Source: Bacteroidetes bacterium MedPE-SWsnd-G1 (GTDB lineage: Bacteria > Bacteroidota > Bacteroidia > Flavobacteriales > Flavobacteriaceae). From it: a DNA stretch of 43,027 nt. Under the pieces are notes generated by a model that was not told where the DNA came from, did no database searches, and saw only the letters and a list, made by a program, of their open reading frames with translations. The stretch covers positions 1 through 43,027 of the forward strand of contig MPDD01000021.1 of assembly GCA_001874265.1 (NCBI GenBank), written 5' to 3'. The first letter of the stretch is position 1. The number at the start of each line of letters is the position of its first letter. Shown here one piece after another: positions 1 to 9,885 of this stretch. The translations under genes and the position numbers were made by a program.

Positions 1-53
1 TTATAAATATTATTTATGATATTAAGTAGTTGCTATTATTTAAAGTTATACTA

Positions 54-61
54 CAAAAATA
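54..61 (-). promoter_or_regulatory. candidate -7 element of a leftward promoter
   Basis: On the minus strand this reads TATTTTTG, an exact match to the Bacteroidota -7 consensus TAnnTTTG, with a TTG about 21 nt upstream. No minus-strand start codon follows before the window edge, so any gene it serves would begin left of base 1. The stretch 1-221 shows no coding frame of its own. Inference only. Confidence 0.3.
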
Positions 62-221
62 ACCATTTGTATTCTTTAAAAACAAGGCATTTAGTGTCGG
101 TTTTTAGTTTAGCATGTTCATTTGGCTTGTCTGATTTTACATAGGTTTAAAACGAAGTAAATAATAGTTTAATTAACTTCATAGAATAGTTGTATTTTCG
201 CAAGTCCTAAACCATTCTATC

Positions 222-1607
222 TTGAATTTAAGACAATACACGTCAGAATTTAAAGCAAATCTAAAACTAGCATCCCCAGTGATGTTAGGAATGTTGGGGC
301 ATACTTTTGTTGGATTGGTAGATAACATAATGGTTGGTCAACTTGGTACTGCAGAATTAGCAGCTGTGTCTTTAGGAAATAGTTTCATTTTCGTTGCCAT
401 GTCTTTGGGTATTGGTTTTTCAACGGCCATAACACCATTAGTTGCGGAGGCGGATGCTGCGAATGACCCTAAACGAGCAAAATCTGCATTTAAACATGGA
501 TTGTTTCTTTGTTCCGCTTTGGGAATAGCCTTGTTTTTAATGACCTTATTGGCAAAGCCATTAATGTATCATATGGAGCAACCAGAAGAAGTTGTTGCAT
601 TGGCAATTCCATATTTAGAATTAGTTGCGTTTTCTCTATTTCCATTAATTGTTTTTCAAGGAATAAAACAATTTTCCGATGGCTTGTCGTTGACAAAATA
701 CCCAATGTATGCTACCTTATTAGCGAACATTGTTAATATAGCATTAAACTACGGACTAATTTTTGGGAAATTTGGATTGCCACAAATGGGAATTGTAGGG
801 GCCGCTGTTGGAACATTAGTCTCGAGATTTGTAATGTGGTTCTATCTTTGGTGGTTGCTTCGTGGTAAAGAAAAGTCAAAAGCATTGGTCACCAATATTA
901 AGTTGTTTGTGTTAGACTTAAGCATGATAAAAAAAATATTAAGCCTTGGATTTCCAAGTGCAATGCAAATGTTTTTTGAAGTAGGTATTTTTACTGCTGC
1001 CATATGGTTGAGTGGAGTTCTTGGAAAAAATCCACAAGCAGCAAATCAAATAGCATTGAATATGGCGTCCATGACCTTTATGGTCGCTATGGGATTAAGT
1101 GTAACAGCAATGATCCGAGTTGGGAACCAAAAAGGGTTTAAAAATTATAAAGATTTAAGAAGAATAGCCTTTTCAATTTTCTTTTTGACCACCATATTTG
1201 AAGTGATTTTTGCACTGTTTTTCTTGGCCTTTCACCAAATACTCCCAACTTTATATGTAGATATGGGCGATGCTATGAATTTGGCGGATAATACAGAAGT
1301 AGTGTCTATAGCTGCCAAATTATTATTAGCAGCGGCAATATTCCAGATTTCAGATGGACTGCAAGTAGTAGCGCTAGGTGCCTTAAGAGGATTACAAGAT
1401 GTTATGATTCCAACTGTGTTAACCTTCATATCCTATTGGGCAATTGGCTTCCCTGTAAGTTATTATTTAGGTTTAAAAGGAGGCTATGGAAGTTTTGGAA
1501 TATGGATAGGGTTATTAGCTGGCCTAACAGCAGCAGGAATTTTATTATTTTGGAGATTCAATTATTTAACAAATAAATTAATTAGAGAACATCATGGAAC
1601 TACCTAA
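222..1607 (+). CDS. MATE family multidrug/Na+ efflux transporter
   Basis: This is a 461-residue polytopic inner-membrane protein, the usual length for MATE exporters, which expel cationic drugs or metabolites in exchange for Na+ or H+. About twelve hydrophobic segments are visible. The N-terminal half carries the typical 'MLGHTFVGLVDNIMVGQLG' stretch, and the second half repeats the pattern around 'SAMQMFFEVGIFTAAIWL'. The start is a TTG; no in-frame ATG lies close upstream and this start places the conserved N-terminus correctly. A near-consensus -7 element (TATTTTCG) lies at about 193-200. The 3' end overlaps the next gene by 14 nt, so the two are probably cotranscribed. Substrate cannot be deduced from sequence. 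Confidence 0.93.
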   Translation: MNLRQYTSEFKANLKLASPVMLGMLGHTFVGLVDNIMVGQLGTAELAAVSLGNSFIFVAMSLGIGFSTAITPLVAEADAANDPKRAKSAFKHGLFLCSALGIALFLMTLLAKPLMYHMEQPEEVVALAIPYLELVAFSLFPLIVFQGIKQFSDGLSLTKYPMYATLLANIVNIALNYGLIFGKFGLPQMGIVGAAVGTLVSRFVMWFYLWWLLRGKEKSKALVTNIKLFVLDLSMIKKILSLGFPSAMQMFFEVGIFTAAIWLSGVLGKNPQAANQIALNMASMTFMVAMGLSVTAMIRVGNQKGFKNYKDLRRIAFSIFFLTTIFEVIFALFFLAFHQILPTLYVDMGDAMNLADNTEVVSIAAKLLLAAAIFQISDGLQVVALGALRGLQDVMIPTVLTFISYWAIGFPVSYYLGLKGGYGSFGIWIGLLAGLTAAGILLFWRFNYLTNKLIREHHGTT

Positions 1608-1824
1608 ATTTTTAATGGGAGACAACACAGATCACAAGGACGATATTTTTGTAATACATACTGAATACCCAAGGTTTATTATAAATTTGGTTGATGATGA
1701 AATAGATTGGTTAGAAGTGTTTAAAGAGGCAGATGAAGATATATTAGCTGGTGAAGTAGCGAGATTAATTGAAGATGCTAGTGCCTTTTATGACCGAGAA
1801 ATGGAGCGTTACCAAGAGGAGTAG
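1594..1824 (+). CDS. small conserved acidic protein, function unknown
   Basis: A 76-residue, strongly acidic soluble protein (many Asp and Glu, few Lys) beginning MELPKFLMGDNTDHKDDIFV. I recognise it only as the kind of small hypothetical protein found beside flavobacterial MATE genes. It has no signal peptide, membrane segment or cysteine. Its ATG lies inside the 3' end of the MATE gene in another frame, a 14-nt overlap that suggests translational coupling. The C-terminal half should form amphipathic helices (EADEDILAGEVARLIEDASA). No function is assigned. Confidence 0.75.
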   Translation: MELPKFLMGDNTDHKDDIFVIHTEYPRFIINLVDDEIDWLEVFKEADEDILAGEVARLIEDASAFYDREMERYQEE

Positions 1825-1829
1825 AAGTG

Positions 1830-4034
1830 TTATTTTCCCTTTTCTACTAACTCTAATTTAGCAACATTTGTTTTGGTAGTTATGAATCCAAAATTAATAG
1901 TAGCGGTTTTCTTTTCAATAGATTCTATGGTTCCAACTGTATTTCCATCAAGAATTTTTACGCGATCATTTACTTTAAAAATGTAGTCTGCTTTTGCTTT
2001 TGCAATTTTTATAGCTTCGACTTTTTTAACTTCACGTACTTTTTCAACTTTTTGTAATACTTCTTTTTCAACTTTTTTAATAACCTCTTGTTTCTTTTTA
2101 GCAACAACTTTTTGTTGCTTTTTTTCAGCCTTGGTTTTCTTTTTTGGAGGATTCTTTTTTAAGTGTTTCGTGCGCTCAATGGTAGCCCACTTTAAGAATT
2201 CAGCAATTAATTCCTTTTTATTATTTGTTTGGAAATACTTGTTCAATAAATCGTTTGCCTTTCGACCAGAGACTAACATTTTCTGGTTGCCATCATATAA
2301 TTCTTGAAACTGAGATAGTTTTAATTCAATTTTAGATTGCTTATCAGATAAACTCTCTGTTTGTTCTTTTGCCTTTGTTTGCTCTTTTTCTAGATCTTGA
2401 GTGCTTTTCTGTAGTTTGTTACGCTCTTTCTGTAATTTAGAAATCGTTTTGTCTAAGCGTATTTTTTCCCGTTCTACCTTCTTCTTTGCACGGTTTATTA
2501 AACTATATGGGATACCGTTTTTCTGCGCTACTTCAAATGTAAAAGAACTACCGGCTTGTCCAATAAATAATTGAAACATGGGTTCCAGAGTTCGTTCATT
2601 AAACTGCATATTTGCATTGGAAACGTTGTCTAATTCATCTGCCAAAACCTTTAAATTGGCATAATGAGTTGTTATAATTCCAAATGCTTTTTTAGCATGA
2701 AATTCTTCAAGAAAAATTTCGGCCAAAGCACCACCTAACTCAGGATCAGATCCTGTTCCAAATTCATCAATTAAAAACAAAGTGTTTTCATTGCATCTTT
2801 TTAAAAATTGACGCATGTTTTTTAAGCGATAACTATAGGTGCTTAATTGATTTTCTATAGATTGATTGTCGCCAATATCAGTTAAGATTCGATCAAATAA
2901 GAAGACTTCACTTTTTTCGTTAACAGGAATTAGAATACCACTTTGTAGCATTACTTGCAGTAAACCAATAGTTTTTAATGTGATACTTTTTCCACCTGCA
3001 TTCGGTCCAGAAATGACAATTATTTGCTGGGCTTCATTTAAAGAAAGAGTTTGAGGAATTGTTTCAATTTCCTTTTCTCGATTCTTCTCAAGAAGAATAG
3101 GGTGGTAGGCATTTATTAATGAAACTGTCTTTGTTTTTGATATTTTAGGAAGTACAGCCTTAATATCTAAAGCGTATTTGGCTTTTGCGCCAATTATATC
3201 AAGTCCAACTAAATATCTTTGATAAGCCACTAATAGTATTTGAAATGGTTTTAATTCCTCTGTAAGTTTTTTTAGAATTCGTATAACTTCTTGCTTTTCT
3301 TCAAATAAAAGGTTCTCAAGCTCCCTTGCATGTTGTAGCGTTGCTTGAGGAGCAATAAATAAGATACTACCTGTCTTAGATGTTCCTAAAAGGGTTCCTT
3401 TTATTTTGCGCTTGTACATAGGCTGAACAGCCAATACACGTTTATTTTCAACAACAGATTCTCTGATATCATCAAGGTAACCAGAACTATGAAATTTATT
3501 CATGGCCTTGGTAAAGCTTGTGTCAATAAGCGCTCTAACTTCTGCAATTTCCTTGCGTATGCTCTTTAATTGCACAGATGCTTTATCATCAACTTCTCCA
3601 AACGGAGTGATAACCTTTTTGATGTAATCGGCTACAATTGTTGTGTATTCAACTTCTTTAGAAAATTCGAATAGAATAGGGTAAATCTCTTTAAATTTCT
3701 TAAAAAACTTGAGAGATTCATTGGTCGTTTCGGTTGTATTTAGAACTTTTAGAAAACCCTCAGGTACTATGTATGAGTTTTCGACATCTAACAGGCTAAT
3801 CTCCTTCGAAATGTCATCGAAATAGTGATTTGGAATGCGGTTATCGTTTTCGAATGAAGTTAAATATTCATCAGTTTTTTTCAAAGAAGACAATAATTTT
3901 GTTTTCGATTCAAAGGGTTTTATTCGAACACTGTGTTCTCTTCCCAAATCTGAGATACAAAAAGATTGAACACGTTTTAAAATAGTGTCAAACTCTAAAT
4001 CGTCTAAGGTTTTTTCTGAAATGCTAACTGCCAA
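1830..4034 (-). CDS. mutS2: MutS2-like DNA-binding ATPase lacking a Smr domain
   Basis: 734 residues of the MutS2 branch of the MutS family. MutS2 proteins bind branched DNA or stalled collided ribosomes rather than mismatches. Visible in order: the core clamp region, a Walker A motif GPNAGGKS near residue 342, a Walker B region LFLIDEFGTGSDPE near 420, a coiled coil at about 510-570, a Lys-rich segment at about 625-690, and a short beta-rich C-terminus with KVNDRVKILDG. The Smr nuclease domain that ends Bacillus-type MutS2 is not present. The start appears to be TTG (TTGGCAGTTAGC); a perfect -7 box TACATTTG lies 22 nt upstream. It converges with the preceding plus-strand gene with only 5 nt between. 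Confidence 0.9.
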   Translation of the reverse strand: MAVSISEKTLDDLEFDTILKRVQSFCISDLGREHSVRIKPFESKTKLLSSLKKTDEYLTSFENDNRIPNHYFDDISKEISLLDVENSYIVPEGFLKVLNTTETTNESLKFFKKFKEIYPILFEFSKEVEYTTIVADYIKKVITPFGEVDDKASVQLKSIRKEIAEVRALIDTSFTKAMNKFHSSGYLDDIRESVVENKRVLAVQPMYKRKIKGTLLGTSKTGSILFIAPQATLQHARELENLLFEEKQEVIRILKKLTEELKPFQILLVAYQRYLVGLDIIGAKAKYALDIKAVLPKISKTKTVSLINAYHPILLEKNREKEIETIPQTLSLNEAQQIIVISGPNAGGKSITLKTIGLLQVMLQSGILIPVNEKSEVFLFDRILTDIGDNQSIENQLSTYSYRLKNMRQFLKRCNENTLFLIDEFGTGSDPELGGALAEIFLEEFHAKKAFGIITTHYANLKVLADELDNVSNANMQFNERTLEPMFQLFIGQAGSSFTFEVAQKNGIPYSLINRAKKKVEREKIRLDKTISKLQKERNKLQKSTQDLEKEQTKAKEQTESLSDKQSKIELKLSQFQELYDGNQKMLVSGRKANDLLNKYFQTNNKKELIAEFLKWATIERTKHLKKNPPKKKTKAEKKQQKVVAKKKQEVIKKVEKEVLQKVEKVREVKKVEAIKIAKAKADYIFKVNDRVKILDGNTVGTIESIEKKTATINFGFITTKTNVAKLELVEKGK

Positions 4035-4056
4035 AATTGTATTTTTGAATCGCAGA

Positions 4057-4064
4057 CAAATGTA
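4057..4064 (-). promoter_or_regulatory. -7 promoter element of mutS2
   Basis: Minus strand reads TACATTTG, an exact TAnnTTTG match, ending 22 nt before the proposed TTG start. This supports the TTG start rather than one further upstream. Confidence 0.5.
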
Positions 4065-4164
4065 GTTAGAATTAATTAAATTTAATAGGTCTCAAACTTA
4101 CTCAACTTGACATTTTTTAAAGTTGTTTGGAGGTAGTGGTAAAGAAGATCTCAATCAAATAATT

Positions 4165-4830
4165 ATGAACAAAGGCATACACCCTAGTTGGCAATTAGTA
4201 TTGAAAGATGAATTTGAGAAATCATATTTTAATGATTTGACCGAATTTGTTTCGAAAGAGTATGAAACTTCTATTTGCTATCCGCCTTTTAAAGAAATTT
4301 TTGCTGCGTTTGAAGCAGCTACTTTCGAGAAAACAAAAGTTGTCATAATTGGACAGGACCCATATCATGGAGCAGGACAAGCGCATGGTTTATGTTTTTC
4401 TGTTAATAATGGAATTACATTTCCGCCATCGCTAAAAAATATTTATAAAGAATTAGAAGTGGACGTGCAAAAACCGTATCCTCTTAGTGGTAATTTAAGG
4501 CATTGGGCAGATCAGGGTATTTTATTGTTAAATGCAACACTTACTGTAGAATCTGGTAACGCTGGTAGTCACCAAAAGAAAGGATGGGAGACTTTTACCG
4601 ATGCTGTTATTCAGAAAATATCTGACCAAAAAGAAAATGTTGTATTTCTTTTGTGGGGAGGATATGCTAAGAAAAAAGGAAAGAAAATAGACAGAAATAA
4701 ACATTTAGTATTAGAAACAGGGCATCCTTCACCATTAAGTGCTAATAGAGGATTCTGGTTTGGAAATAAACATTTTTCTAAGACGAATACTTATTTAAAG
4801 TCCAATGGATTAAAAGAAGTAAATTGGTAA
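4165..4830 (+). CDS. ung: uracil-DNA glycosylase, family 1
   Basis: Removes uracil from DNA, starting base-excision repair of deaminated cytosine. The water-activating loop GQDPYHG is at residues 63-69 with the catalytic Asp at 65. The second active-site loop HPSPLSANRGF begins near residue 187 and carries the catalytic His. I chose the ATG at 4165, giving 221 residues, the standard size. An upstream in-frame TTG at 4123 would add 14 residues that do not look like family sequence. The gene stands alone between a divergent mutS2 and a convergent bestrophin-like gene. Confidence 0.96.
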   Translation: MNKGIHPSWQLVLKDEFEKSYFNDLTEFVSKEYETSICYPPFKEIFAAFEAATFEKTKVVIIGQDPYHGAGQAHGLCFSVNNGITFPPSLKNIYKELEVDVQKPYPLSGNLRHWADQGILLLNATLTVESGNAGSHQKKGWETFTDAVIQKISDQKENVVFLLWGGYAKKKGKKIDRNKHLVLETGHPSPLSANRGFWFGNKHFSKTNTYLKSNGLKEVNW

Positions 4831-4840
4831 TGCTACTTTT

Positions 4841-5902
4841 TTACATCTGAACATCATATTGTTGAGGGAATTGATCTGGGATGTTTTCATTTTCTTCACC
4901 CATTAACTGTCTTAAATCTATTTCAATTCCTCGAGATATTGTAGAAATAGGGACATCATTCGCAGTTCCTTCAAATGGGTTTTCTCCAACCGTTCCAATT
5001 CGCATCATGGTATGAAATATCCAGGAAACAATACCGCAAAAAGGAATTGCTGCCCAAATGAAATATTGGCCAATTTCAGGAAATTTAGATGTCATTTTTC
5101 CGCCTATTTCGGCAAATTCAGGTACTAAACCAAACGGTAATAACAGTAAGAACATCCAAACAAAATAATAAGAAAGCGTTGCGTATTGCCTTGGGTATGG
5201 GAAATTTTTAATGCGTTCTGACTTTCCTTGTAAGGTGAAAAACTCTTCTAATAAATTTTCCAATTCTAAAAAAGAAAATTCCCAAATCAACCCTTTTTCT
5301 TTTAACTTTCTAAGATGCGTAGATTGTAAGTATAAACAAGCAGCAGCTTTGTTTTTCTTACTCAATACATATTTTAGTTCATCTTCACTTAAATAATTAG
5401 AGAGTTCTTTACTTTGCTCTTGAACTACCTCCGGTATACAAATGGCATCAGACCATTCTTTATTGGTTCTATGCTGACTAAATACTTCCCAAGTCCTAGG
5501 TTCTCTCATAGCGTATCGTAATGAAGTCATCCAGCCTATATGACGATAAATAAGGGCTTTAATGTGCTTATCTAATTCCTCCTGATTTACTTTATCACTT
5601 GCATATTCATTGGTAACCATATCCTTTACTTTCATTCCCCAAGTACGAGAAGAATTTACAATACCTCCCCAAATTTTTCGGGCTTCCCAAATTCGTCCAT
5701 AGGCTGCACTATTTTGAAAACCAATTATAAATGCTACTGCAGTACCTACCAATGCTACTGGAGTCCAAGGAACATGTAAAAAAGAAAATTCTAATACGTG
5801 AAAAAGAATTACGACAATGGCAGTAAGCGCTAGAAAAAACGCAGTTTCCCAACGAGTCCATTTTACCATGTCTTTAATAGAATATTTTTTCTTGGTAAGC
5901 AT
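4841..5902 (-). CDS. bestrophin-like (YneE family) membrane channel
   Basis: 353 residues matching the bacterial bestrophin family, pentameric anion or cation channels of the inner membrane. Early hydrophobic helices (residues ~18-65) are followed by the signature NSAAYGRIWEARKIWGGIVN near 62-83. Further helices lie around 240-305, and the sequence GENPFEG near 310 precedes the cytoplasmic end. Length fits the family. It is monocistronic, converging on ung with 10 nt between. Which ion it conducts cannot be told from sequence. Confidence 0.88.
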   Translation of the reverse strand: MLTKKKYSIKDMVKWTRWETAFFLALTAIVVILFHVLEFSFLHVPWTPVALVGTAVAFIIGFQNSAAYGRIWEARKIWGGIVNSSRTWGMKVKDMVTNEYASDKVNQEELDKHIKALIYRHIGWMTSLRYAMREPRTWEVFSQHRTNKEWSDAICIPEVVQEQSKELSNYLSEDELKYVLSKKNKAAACLYLQSTHLRKLKEKGLIWEFSFLELENLLEEFFTLQGKSERIKNFPYPRQYATLSYYFVWMFLLLLPFGLVPEFAEIGGKMTSKFPEIGQYFIWAAIPFCGIVSWIFHTMMRIGTVGENPFEGTANDVPISTISRGIEIDLRQLMGEENENIPDQFPQQYDVQM

Positions 5903-5989
5903 ATGTAGAAAATTAAATTATTTGAATTGTGAAAATAGTGAAAAGTTGACGAATTAGACAATTAAAAAATACCTTGTATTTTAGGGCCT

Positions 5990-6655
5990 ATGAAAAAAAT
6001 ATGTATTGGTTTTACGCTGTTGTATTCGATATTATTGAATGCTCAACTCCCTAAAGGGTTTAATTATGTTAAGGATCAAATCCCTTCCATACAAATTGAA
6101 TTACGCTATTACTCAACAAATAATTTTGTGGGGGATACGATAAACGGGTATAACGATGATAAATTAATTCTCTCAAAAAGGGCCACTACAGCTTTAAAGA
6201 AAGTCCAAACTGAATTGAAGGGTAGAGGGCTGGGACTCAAAGTATTTGATGCGTATAGACCTCAGCGAGCCGTCGATCATTTTGCTGCATGGGCACTACA
6301 ATTGAATGATACTTTAAAAAAACAACAATTTTATCCCGAAGTGGCGAAGCAGCACTTGTTTAATTTAGGGTATATCGCTTATAAATCTGGACATACCCGT
6401 GGTAGTACTTTAGATTTAACCTTAATCGATTTAGAAACGGGAAAAGAAATAGATATGGGTTCTCCTTGGGATTTCTTTGGAAAGGAATCTTGGGTAGAGA
6501 ATAATGATCTTTGTAAAAAGCAACGAAAAAACCGTAAGCGACTTCAAAAAGTAATGCTAAAACATGGTTTTAAAAACTATGAAAAGGAATGGTGGCATTT
6601 CACCTTAAAAGACGAGCCTTTTCCTGATACGTATTTCGATTATGTGATTGAGTGA
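5990..6655 (+). CDS. D-alanyl-D-alanine dipeptidase, VanX/DdpX type (M15D)
   Basis: 221 residues with a cleavable signal peptide (MKKICIGFTLLYSILLNAQ), so periplasmic. The zinc-peptidase motif SGHTRGSTLDL lies near residue 132 and EWWHF near 200; these hold the metal ligands and catalytic Glu of M15 peptidases. The arginine motif of the family appears as FDAYRPQRA. It should hydrolyse D-Ala-D-Ala or related dipeptides released from peptidoglycan. No vanA-, vanH- or vanRS-like genes are nearby, so a cell-wall turnover or nutrient role is more likely than glycopeptide resistance. It converges with the next gene with only 2 nt between. Confidence 0.92.
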   Translation: MKKICIGFTLLYSILLNAQLPKGFNYVKDQIPSIQIELRYYSTNNFVGDTINGYNDDKLILSKRATTALKKVQTELKGRGLGLKVFDAYRPQRAVDHFAAWALQLNDTLKKQQFYPEVAKQHLFNLGYIAYKSGHTRGSTLDLTLIDLETGKEIDMGSPWDFFGKESWVENNDLCKKQRKNRKRLQKVMLKHGFKNYEKEWWHFTLKDEPFPDTYFDYVIE

Positions 6656-6657
6656 GC

Positions 6658-7131
6658 CTATTTCGATTTCTCAAAATACATCATTGCAACATTGTTATGG
6701 GCGTTATTAATTTGACCCTTTTTCCATCCATTTTTAAGATAAAACTTTGTTGCGATTTCATTATTGGCAAACGATTGTAGCTTTATAGTATCGTTCTTTT
6801 TAAACAAGATTTTTTCAACTTCCGTTAGCATATAAGACCCCATTCCAGCACGATGTGCATCCTCATCTACCATCATTATATGAATAAAATCATCAAAATA
6901 TATAATAAACCCATTGATATCTTCATTCATTTCAAGCACATATAAATCATTGGCGTGTTTTACAATTTCACGCTTTAATTCGCCACTATTTACATACCAA
7001 TCTACATTATGATCGCCAAGAAATGGGCGATAAAAAGTGCTGAAAGTTTTATTAGCCAAAGACACAATTATTTTTAATTCTGCTCTATGTGCTTTTCGAA
7101 GTTTTTTAGTGTCGTTAATAGTTGATGTCAT
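6658..7131 (-). CDS. GNAT family N-acetyltransferase
   Basis: 157 residues, cytoplasmic. The acetyl-CoA-binding motif A is visible as MVDEDAHRAGMGSYML, followed by the C-terminal beta-strand/helix element with NNEIATKFYLKNGWKKG typical of GNAT fold ends. Substrate unknown. The gene is single; its promoter region (7132-7244) is AT-rich with no exact -7 match. Confidence 0.85.
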   Translation of the reverse strand: MTSTINDTKKLRKAHRAELKIIVSLANKTFSTFYRPFLGDHNVDWYVNSGELKREIVKHANDLYVLEMNEDINGFIIYFDDFIHIMMVDEDAHRAGMGSYMLTEVEKILFKKNDTIKLQSFANNEIATKFYLKNGWKKGQINNAHNNVAMMYFEKSK

Positions 7132-7244
7132 AGCATATCAATATTAGGGTTCGTTTACAATATACAATTTTTTTGCAAAATCACGAATATTTGTATGCTA
7201 TCAAAACGATAAGATATCAACCGTTTATTAAAAAAAAGTGAATT

Positions 7245-7460
7245 TTAAATACTTTGCAAATACAGTTTTTCCACTTTTTCTCTTGCCCAAGGTGTGCGAC
7301 GTAAAAATTTTAAACTTGATTTAATTGTAGGGTTACTTCTAAAGCAATTGATTTTAATTCTATTTCCCAACTCTTCCCAACCATAATAAGAAACCAAATA
7401 CTGAAGTATTTCAGATAATTTTACGCCATGTAATGGATTATTTGGTTGCTCTTGTTGCAT
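7245..7460 (-). CDS. VF530 (DUF2132) family putative DNA-binding protein
   Basis: 71 residues matching the VF530 family across nearly the whole length: [30 protein letters not shown] and [17 protein letters not shown] are the conserved blocks. A solved family member has a helical fold related to DNA-binding domains; function is not established. It starts 5 nt after the prfC stop codon on the same strand and is probably cotranscribed with it. Confidence 0.9.
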   Translation of the reverse strand: MQQEQPNNPLHGVKLSEILQYLVSYYGWEELGNRIKINCFRSNPTIKSSLKFLRRTPWAREKVEKLYLQSI

Positions 7461-7465
7461 AATTT

Positions 7466-9055
7466 TTATTTAAACTCACTAGTGAAGTGTAATTTCACAG
7501 AAGGGTATTTACTTTGTGTCATCTGAATTGTAAACGCTGAGTCTGCAAAGAATACCAACTGTCCTTGTTTATCTTTGGCTAAATAACGCTGCTTGGTGCG
7601 TTTGAAATCCTTGTATTCCTCATTCTTAGGGTCTTCTGGGTCTACCCAACATACTTTATGCATAGGTAAGTTTTCATAAGTACATTTTGCACCATACTCA
7701 TGTTCTAATCGATATTGAATTACCTCATATTGCAATGCACCAACAGTACCAATTACTTTTCGACCATTCATTTCTAATGTAAACAATTGCGCTACACCTT
7801 CATCCATTAATTGTACCAATCCTTTTTGTAATTGTTTAGATTTCATTGGATCGGCGTTGTTTACATATCTAAAATGTTCTGGAGAGAAACTAGGAATTCC
7901 TTTAAAGTTTAAATTTTCTCCTTCCGTCAATGTATCGCCAATTTTAAAATTACCAGTATCATGCAACCCAACAATATCTCCTGGGAATGATTCTTCTACA
8001 ATTTCCTTTTTCTCCGCAAAGAAAGCATTTGGACTTGAGAATTTCATTTTTTTACCATTACGCACGTGTAAATAAGGTGCGTTTCTTTTAAACGTTCCAG
8101 AAACAATCTTAACAAAAGCTAGACGATCTCTGTGTTTAGGATCCATATTGGCGTGGATTTTAAATACAAACCCTGTTAGTTTATCTTCTTTAGAATCTAC
8201 CAAACGCTCTTCAGACATTTTAGGCTGCGGAGTAGGAGCAATTTCAGTAAAACAATCCAATAATTCTTTGACCCCAAAGTTGTTTAAGGCTGATCCAAAA
8301 AAGACAGGTTGTAATGCTCCGTTTAAGTATTCTTCTTTATCAAACTTAGGATAAACTTCATATACTAATTCTAATTCTTCTCTTAACGTTTCTGCAGCAT
8401 CTTCACCAACGATTCTATCCAGTTCAGGATCATCTAAGTCACTAAACTCAACACCTTCAGAAATGGTTTGTTTATTTTCTTCTGAAAAAAGATTCAGTTT
8501 CTTTCCCCAAATATTGTAGATACCTTTAAAATCGTACCCCATACCAATAGGAAAACTTAAAGGTGTAACTTTCAAACCTAATTTTTGCTCTACTTCATCT
8601 AGTAAGTCAAAAGCATCTTTTCCTTCTCTATCTAATTTGTTAATAAAAACAATGATAGGAATATTACGCATTCTACAAACTTCGACCAATTTTTCAGTTT
8701 GCGCTTCAACTCCTTTTGCAACATCTATCACAACAATTACGCTGTCTACAGCTGTTAATGTTCTAAAAGTATCTTCTGCAAAATCCTTATGTCCAGGCGT
8801 ATCAAGAATATTAATTTTTTTATCCTTATAAATAAAGGCTAACACAGAAGTTGCTACCGAAATACCACGCTGACGTTCAATTTCCATAAAATCGGAAGTT
8901 GCTCCCTTTTTGATTTTATTACTTTTTACGGCACCAGCTTCTTGAATTGCACCTCCAAAAAGTAGTAACTTTTCAGTCAATGTTGTTTTACCAGCATCGG
9001 GGTGTGAAATAATTCCAAAGGTTCGTCTACGTTGTAATTCGTCTAAAAATTCCAT
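7466..9055 (-). CDS. prfC: peptide chain release factor 3
   Basis: 529-residue translational GTPase that recycles RF1/RF2 from terminated ribosomes. The G1 P-loop [13 protein letters not shown] is near residue 18, the switch region has RQRGISV, G3 is DTPGHKDF and G4 is NKLDRE. The C-terminal RF3 domain is complete and length matches the family. The next gene downstream, VF530, follows after 5 nt. It could only be confused with EF-G, but the length and domain order point to RF3. Confidence 0.97.
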   Translation of the reverse strand: MEFLDELQRRRTFGIISHPDAGKTTLTEKLLLFGGAIQEAGAVKSNKIKKGATSDFMEIERQRGISVATSVLAFIYKDKKINILDTPGHKDFAEDTFRTLTAVDSVIVVIDVAKGVEAQTEKLVEVCRMRNIPIIVFINKLDREGKDAFDLLDEVEQKLGLKVTPLSFPIGMGYDFKGIYNIWGKKLNLFSEENKQTISEGVEFSDLDDPELDRIVGEDAAETLREELELVYEVYPKFDKEEYLNGALQPVFFGSALNNFGVKELLDCFTEIAPTPQPKMSEERLVDSKEDKLTGFVFKIHANMDPKHRDRLAFVKIVSGTFKRNAPYLHVRNGKKMKFSSPNAFFAEKKEIVEESFPGDIVGLHDTGNFKIGDTLTEGENLNFKGIPSFSPEHFRYVNNADPMKSKQLQKGLVQLMDEGVAQLFTLEMNGRKVIGTVGALQYEVIQYRLEHEYGAKCTYENLPMHKVCWVDPEDPKNEEYKDFKRTKQRYLAKDKQGQLVFFADSAFTIQMTQSKYPSVKLHFTSEFK

Positions 9056-9098
9056 TCTTAAAAATTAGTTGGCAAATATACCGTTATAACGGCAATTT

Positions 9099-9782
9099 TC
9101 AATCTATTATCTCAACTTTCATATACACGTCAACTTTGGGCCATTCGTCTAATCCGGCATCTAAATTTGCAATTTTATCCATTACAGAAAAGCCTGAATA
9201 AACTTCTCCAAAAACGGTATGTTCCATATCTAAATGATGACCGCCATTCTTGTTTTGGATGATATAAAACTCAAAAGGACTCGATAACTTATTTGGATTT
9301 TTCTCCCAATCTCTTGCAGCCGCTAATGCTCCGTATTTGTGCTTTCTATGTTTTTTAAATTCAGGAGGTAATAAATAGTTTCCATAATTATATCGAATTC
9401 TACGTGTATCCATATTATCGGAATTACCTCCTTGGATTACAAAATTTGGAGCCACTCTATAAAATACGGTTGTATTAAAATAACCGATTTTAGTCAAAAA
9501 GATGAAATTTGCTCGATGTATTGGAGTGTCTTCATACAATCTAATTTTAATGTCCCCAAACTTGGTAGAAATTTTCACTTTTGTCTCCTTATTCATTGGC
9601 CCGTAGGTTTCGAAAAAAGGAACAACGTTGTGATGTTTTAAACTATCCCATCTTTTTTCTACAACTTCTTCTTTTACGGTTTCTTCAATTTGAATTATTG
9701 GGTTAGCCTTCTTTTTTACAGGCTCACTACATGATATTGCCAAAATTGAAAATATACTTAACAATGAATAAATTGATTTCAT
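9099..9782 (-). CDS. cyclophilin-type peptidyl-prolyl isomerase lipoprotein
   Basis: 227 residues. The N-terminus MKSIYSLLSIFSILAISC is a lipoprotein signal with lipobox LAISC, so the mature protein is anchored by Cys18 in the periplasm or outer membrane. A cyclophilin domain occupies roughly residues 65-227, with FYRVAPNFVIQGGNSD and MEHTVFGEVYSGF as the family blocks. It should speed cis-trans prolyl isomerisation during folding of exported proteins. A perfect -7 box lies 30 nt upstream. It is monocistronic, divergent from idi. Confidence 0.92.
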   Translation of the reverse strand: MKSIYSLLSIFSILAISCSEPVKKKANPIIQIEETVKEEVVEKRWDSLKHHNVVPFFETYGPMNKETKVKISTKFGDIKIRLYEDTPIHRANFIFLTKIGYFNTTVFYRVAPNFVIQGGNSDNMDTRRIRYNYGNYLLPPEFKKHRKHKYGALAAARDWEKNPNKLSSPFEFYIIQNKNGGHHLDMEHTVFGEVYSGFSVMDKIANLDAGLDEWPKVDVYMKVEIID

Positions 9783-9812
9783 AAGAAACTAAACAAGAAT
9801 TATTTTGAAAAG

Positions 9813-9820
9813 CAAAGATA
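9813..9820 (-). promoter_or_regulatory. -7 promoter element of the cyclophilin lipoprotein gene
   Basis: Minus strand reads TATCTTTG, exact TAnnTTTG, 30 nt before the ATG at 9782. No good TTG is found 19-20 nt further upstream. Confidence 0.45.
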
Positions 9821-9885
9821 AATTATTCGACCAATTCTTTGTAATTTCACGTCCTCTAAAAAAGAATACATTTAATTAACAGTAG

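Noticed and set aside
1820..1848. Terminator between the 76-aa gene and mutS2 (AGTAGAA/TTCTACT)
   Set aside because: The 7-bp stem has a 15-nt loop, low GC and no T tail; too weak to call.
5990..6655. VanX-type dipeptidase (with VanY-type gene at 41659-42369) as a vancomycin-resistance locus
   Set aside because: The two genes are 35 kb apart, with no vanH, ligase or two-component genes. Such enzymes are common in Gram-negative cell-wall turnover.
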